Assembly: GCF_964204645.1 (NCBI RefSeq)
Contig: NC_134029.1
Coordinates: 7,830,001-7,894,000 of the forward strand
Direction of reading: 5' to 3'
DNA: 64,000 nt
From: Tubulanus polymorphus
Lineage: Eukaryota; Nemertea; Palaeonemertea; Tubulaniformes; Tubulanidae
Shown here: one piece after another, positions 59,966 to 64,000 of the stretch
Position numbering within the stretch: the stretch's first letter is position 1
Layout: the number at the start of each line of letters is the position of its first letter
Notes under the pieces: model-generated
What the model saw: only the letters and a program-made list of their open reading frames with translations
What the model was told of the DNA's origin: nothing
Database searches by the model: none
Program-made: the position numbers and the translations under genes

Positions 59966-61600
59966 GATAAATCAACAGTAAGCCATCCAGTGCGATCTAT
60001 TCGACCCGATGAAAAATCTCATTTATTTTGACCCAGTAACCTCGCACAATTTCGTCACAGAAAAAATATATAAGCAATGTTGTATTAATAGTATATATGC
60101 ATACAATATTCTTTCATGCTGTAAATTACATATTTTGTTTAATCTCGATTAATGTTGTTATTTTGAGAATTGACATGTCTGGTTATGTAATAATTTATGT
60201 TGAGTTGTTTGGGTTGTTTGAGTTGTTTGTGGACAATTAGTGTCCGTGGTTACTCCTTGTCATAACATGTCATCACTAAAATTGTATATAAGGTTTTGAT
60301 TCTGACAATTAAGAAGAATGTTGAGATGTAATAGATTTATGGTAGAGAATAGAAACGAAGAAATATGAACATTATCAACGTTTAGTTTTGTCTTCTTGGT
60401 GGTCGCTGGTTTACTCTGCAGTCCGAGAAAAATGCTGCATGAAAATTCCTCATTTTCTTGGGAGATCCAAATTGTGTGAATATAACACGAGAATATCTGA
60501 ACCTTGGGCAGGTTATTCTGAAAATCATATTCTAATGTAAGCGCAGCGGGAAGTTCTCGACACGGTTTCCAAAATACAAATTAGATATATATACTTGAAG
60601 TCATTCTCAGTGCAAAAATACACATTCAGGAATTTGTCAGAACACCGAATTACTTCTGAAATACCTCTCATTAATTGTCAACATTGGAGGCACCAATACT
60701 TTCTCGTAGAATTCCAGTAAATCAGCATCATCAATAATCAGACTGATTGAACTGAGATGCGGATTTTTCTTAATCTTAGCATATTCAGCATATTTCTGGG
60801 CACCCAGCAATCATTTCCGTAAACTGCTGCTCTAACTAATGTGAGATGATTTCCACCGTGTAATAAACCTAGCCGAACATCGGTTTTGCGAATGACAGTT
60901 AGTCGGAACTTGAGTGTGGAAATAGTCGACAACGGAATTGGGCGCGGTCGCTGTAGTTCGGATATATCACCAAGATCTACTGTGAAATGCGTTAAGACCG
61001 AACTAAAGTGCGTTCGGTTATTGGTTCCGACCACTAGTCGACTAGCTACGAAAAAAATCGATGTTTGCCCTATCTGTTTATTGGCGATCCAATAACCTCA
61101 GTCAGTTAGACGAAGTTGTGCAAAAAAACACACAAAGACTAAGAACCACATTCAACCAGAAAACATCCCGTTTCGTTAAAGCATTTATTTCTACGGTTTT
61201 ATAGAGATTTACCGACTTCCAAATCTGATTAATTAACATTTCAGCCATAAAGTTACATTTGTACATGTGATGAAAACCTTTGTGCACCAATTATTTTATG
61301 TAATATACGATTAAGCGTAAAACTACATCGCTTTATAGCGTACATAATTGAATAATACATAACTACATAATTTTATGATAGGAAAATACATGAAACGATG
61401 TGTAAAACACATTATATTCAACTAATAATTGAGCGACGCGAAAATCGCAAAGGTTCATATTCTTAAATCATGGAGAAGACAGCAGTTCGTTGAATTCTTC
61501 CATCATGAAAAAAAGAGACGGAACATCGATTATTTACATTCCGTATAACGGTGGAAATCATATCATATCACGTATACAATGGTAATATTACGTTAAACAG
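59966..61600. other. Spacer between HNMT-like copies 4 and 5
   Basis: No gene is called. A 98-codon minus-strand frame at 60738-61034 has no recognised motif. 61070-61260 repeats the 3' flank of the array unit (AAGCATTTATTT, GAGATTTAC, GACTTCCAAA) also seen at 53820-53960, marking a duplication boundary. Confidence 0.5.
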
Positions 61601-62494
61601 TTATTTCCTAGCGATGACGAAGGTTTCATTAATATAAGGAACTATAGGAAATCCATGACGTTCAACGGTATATCTACGGACAGTATCTTGTATGCTAGCG
61701 CGTTGGTCGTCCGTTAGTTTACTGACATCCGTTTCTGCATAGAACGCCAGGGTATCATCAGCCAATTTACGAATTTCTTTATCCCGTTCACTGATACATG
61801 GACGACTGGGCATCAGAGCGATATGAACTAGCGTCCCAACTTCACCAACTGTGTGCGAAAGCATTTGAGTTTTCGTTTTGGCTAAAATATCGCGAATACT
61901 GATGTTTTCGATGCAAGTATGCGGTTTTCTTACGGTAGTTTTCGATAAAGTGCGCTTTACTTCATTAGAAATTTTGGGTACGGAATTACTCGAGTCGACT
62001 GCAATAAACGATCGACCATTGCTGTTAGTGAGTTGAAAAAGCGACCTCTCCAGAACAGCAGCGGGATCATCCAAATAGTAGCAAACATGCGAAAACACTA
62101 ATACATCGTAGAAGTGATTCGGTAGAAATGAGCCACTGTCTTTCGTAAACGATCGGTTATGTATCGAATGAGTGAAGTTGAACCTTTTGGCCAGTAAACT
62201 CATCCGCTTTTTGAGCTCAACCACCATATGAGTATTCGGTTCCACGCAATCAATCTGATCAATTTTAACATCACTTCCAATCGTATACAGTGTGTTTTCC
62301 AGCATATACCCATGGGCTGGACCTATTGACAGTACTTTCAATCCTCGATCTTCTTTTGCAGAATTTTCAGCGAAACAGCAACGAAATGCTTTAGCCAAGT
62401 TTATGTATGTTGAATAGTCTGAATAGTCAAAACAACAACTGCAGAAATTCCGGAAAGAACCGAAAGCGTCGCTGTATATTTTGTCATCATCCAT
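61601..62494 (-). CDS. Histamine N-methyltransferase-like protein, array copy 5
   Basis: An intact single exon of 297 residues starting MDDDKIYSD (one extra Asp). It has a CSCC cluster at about residues 18-21, motif I VLSIGPAHG, acidic motif CVEPN, core strand FSHVCYYLDDPAA and C-terminus YINETFVIARK. Residues 165-190 diverge from the other copies, the region expected to line the substrate pocket. It is the outermost, presumably first-transcribed member at the right end of the array. Confidence 0.85.
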   Translation of the reverse strand: MDDDKIYSDAFGSFRNFCSCCFDYSDYSTYINLAKAFRCCFAENSAKEDRGLKVLSIGPAHGYMLENTLYTIGSDVKIDQIDCVEPNTHMVVELKKRMSLLAKRFNFTHSIHNRSFTKDSGSFLPNHFYDVLVFSHVCYYLDDPAAVLERSLFQLTNSNGRSFIAVDSSNSVPKISNEVKRTLSKTTVRKPHTCIENISIRDILAKTKTQMLSHTVGEVGTLVHIALMPSRPCISERDKEIRKLADDTLAFYAETDVSKLTDDQRASIQDTVRRYTVERHGFPIVPYINETFVIARK

Positions 62495-63910
62495 CTAACT
62501 GTATTCTAACCGCGGAACTGTTATAACCTTACGGAACCTCTACTCAGGGAGGTGGGAGTGTTTAACTGAACTATTATATCATGCTATTTGCAACACAGGA
62601 AATGACCCCCTTGAAGTGCCTTATTTGCAATTCGCCGGTAGAAATAGTAGCTGATTTTGTAGTACATGGCGCATATAAGCTGCAATGTAGTTGAAAAATA
62701 TATGTTGAACAAATTGATACATCTGTTAATCGATGAAAGCAAGGATCTTACCTGCGTGTATTTGCATAAGAGTTTATTTTTGAAGAGTACTAGTTCGACA
62801 TGCAGTATAGGCAAGACATGTAATTCATCTCCAATCTATTGTGGATTACAAAATAGGCAGATTCTGTGAGCTATATTTCATATACTGTGACATTGACGTT
62901 CCCACGCTGCCAAGTGGCGGGCAGCTAATTTTGTCAAAGCCGTATGCGATTGCGCAAGTCGGCGAATTTTATCCGGGAGTTACATTTGAATGCTGCTTTG
63001 CACTTGAAGCGGTTTGGATACTGATTATGATCCACAGACGTCGAAAATTAGGAAAAAATCGGATATGAAAATATCTATATCAAAAATTTTTGGCTTTGTG
63101 TAAATATCCGATTGTGAAACTAAACCACGACACGTAGGCTAGACTGCTTTAAAGAATAAGCATTTCTTCTTCCCGTGTCGTCCAACTTCCAGTTTTCGGG
63201 CGTAAATATTTCGAAGGCGATTATTACGAATTTTTTAAGGTACGGAAACATTTTCATTTGTGATTATATTTTGATGGAAATATGATTTCTTAAAAAATGA
63301 TTTCATCTTTTAAGAACGGTTTTATGGCCCCCTATCAAGAACGGCGCGCGGGCCAGAGCTTTTTGTTTTTTGTGTTTTAAATCAAATAGCCACAATTTTC
63401 TCTCCGTGTAATATCTTCATTGTGTTCAATTTTAAACTGATTTCATTTAATTTGACCATGGACTCTAAAACAAATCGTTTTCTAATCGGATTTGACCGTA
63501 GTGTTCGAACTGTGAAATCGTTGGACGGTCGGTGAGGTGGAAATGGTCCGGGCCTGAGTCCGTTTCTTAAGAGGAAGCCACGTTACGGTAGCGGATTATT
63601 CATTATTTATTGTGACAGCAGTCAATACGTCAAAGTTTAATTTTGAAATCCTATATCTTATTAATCAATCAATCTTAATCTTCGGGTGCGAATCATTTGA
63701 AGAATCGTCCCCTTTTCGGATGTAGATTATAGGCCTACTCTTGTTGCTGTTAAGTGTGAATAACTTTTCCATCTCTATTTCAATTTCATTATTTTAGATG
63801 AGGAAGTAAATGGTTATAACCACTTCCTTTACTTTAGTAGTCACCTTTCTTTTTTGGACTTTTCTTGACTTGGGCTTGGCTAGTGTATAGAGTATTGTAA
63901 GTGAAACTAA
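62495..63910. other. Gene-free right flank
   Basis: No reading frame with recognisable similarity on either strand. Contents are AT-rich DNA, one TAGGCCTA palindrome near 63731 and a local GC-rich patch around 63340 (ACGGCGCGCGGGCC). Confidence 0.5.
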
Positions 63911-63985
63911 CTAGGGTTAGGGTTAGTAGTGGAAAGACGCTGCGCTAGCAATAATATGCTGGCCCGGGCTCGAATACTGCTCTAT
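63911..63985 (+). repeat. TTAGGG stretch plus tRNA-like segment, second copy
   Basis: CTAGGGTTAGGGTTAG is followed directly by TAGTGGAAAGACGC, GCTAGCAAT and GGGCTCGAATACTGCTC. These align with the tRNA-like segment at 48195-48263 read on its own strand, with a decayed B box. In both places the TTAGGG run is upstream of the tRNA-like head in the same orientation. Confidence 0.6.
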
Positions 63986-64000
63986 CGATCGGCTCTATTT

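Noticed and set aside
60738-61034. 98-codon minus-strand frame between methyltransferase copies 4 and 5
   Set aside because: No family recognised; cannot separate a real small gene or exon from chance.

Overview
This window comes from the nuclear genome of a bilaterian invertebrate animal, probably marine. The evidence is AT-rich DNA, GT-AG introns, exon structures that match animal genes, microsatellites, many small inverted-repeat elements, and no operons or viral genes. Species cannot be read from the sequence. The palindrome TAGGCCTA recurs strikingly often between the genes.

Layout. (1) 1-16.9 kb: non-coding DNA, most likely a large intron of the minus-strand HCN channel gene. It holds one intact intronless plus-strand gene for V-ATPase subunit e (11528-11770), several dispersed repeats and microsatellites. 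(2) 16888-18895: the 5' coding part of an HCN (hyperpolarization-activated, cyclic-nucleotide-gated) channel gene on the minus strand. Two alternative first coding exons join the long second exon in the same phase. The rest of the gene lies beyond the left edge of the window. (3) 18.9-28.2 kb: intergenic, with foldback elements, MITEs and microsatellites. (4) 28243-48637: a complete minus-strand gene for C2CD3, the multi-C2-domain centriole and cilium protein. All 44 coding exons were traced with matching phases, giving a predicted protein of 2560 residues. (5) 48.6-51.5 kb: a divergent plus-strand gene for a secreted SOUL/HEBP-type haem-binding protein. It has four exons and a GC-AG first intron. 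Its upstream region is duplicated around a captured piece of C2CD3 exon 2. (6) 52.0-62.5 kb: a tandem array of minus-strand, intronless histamine-N-methyltransferase-like genes, with five intact copies and three decayed ones. (7) 62.5-64 kb: no gene recognised. A tRNA-like/TTAGGG repeat sits at the right edge.

The genes do not form a pathway. C2CD3 and the SOUL gene are head to head, about 1.7 kb apart, and may share an upstream region. The methyltransferase array is a lineage-specific family expansion. The clearest candidates for something undescribed are: the HNMT-like array, whose members lack the human histamine-contact glutamine; a foldback family with conserved tips but different internal palindromic motifs, including one nested insertion with a readable empty site; and a composite repeat joining TTAGGG arrays to a tRNA-like head.
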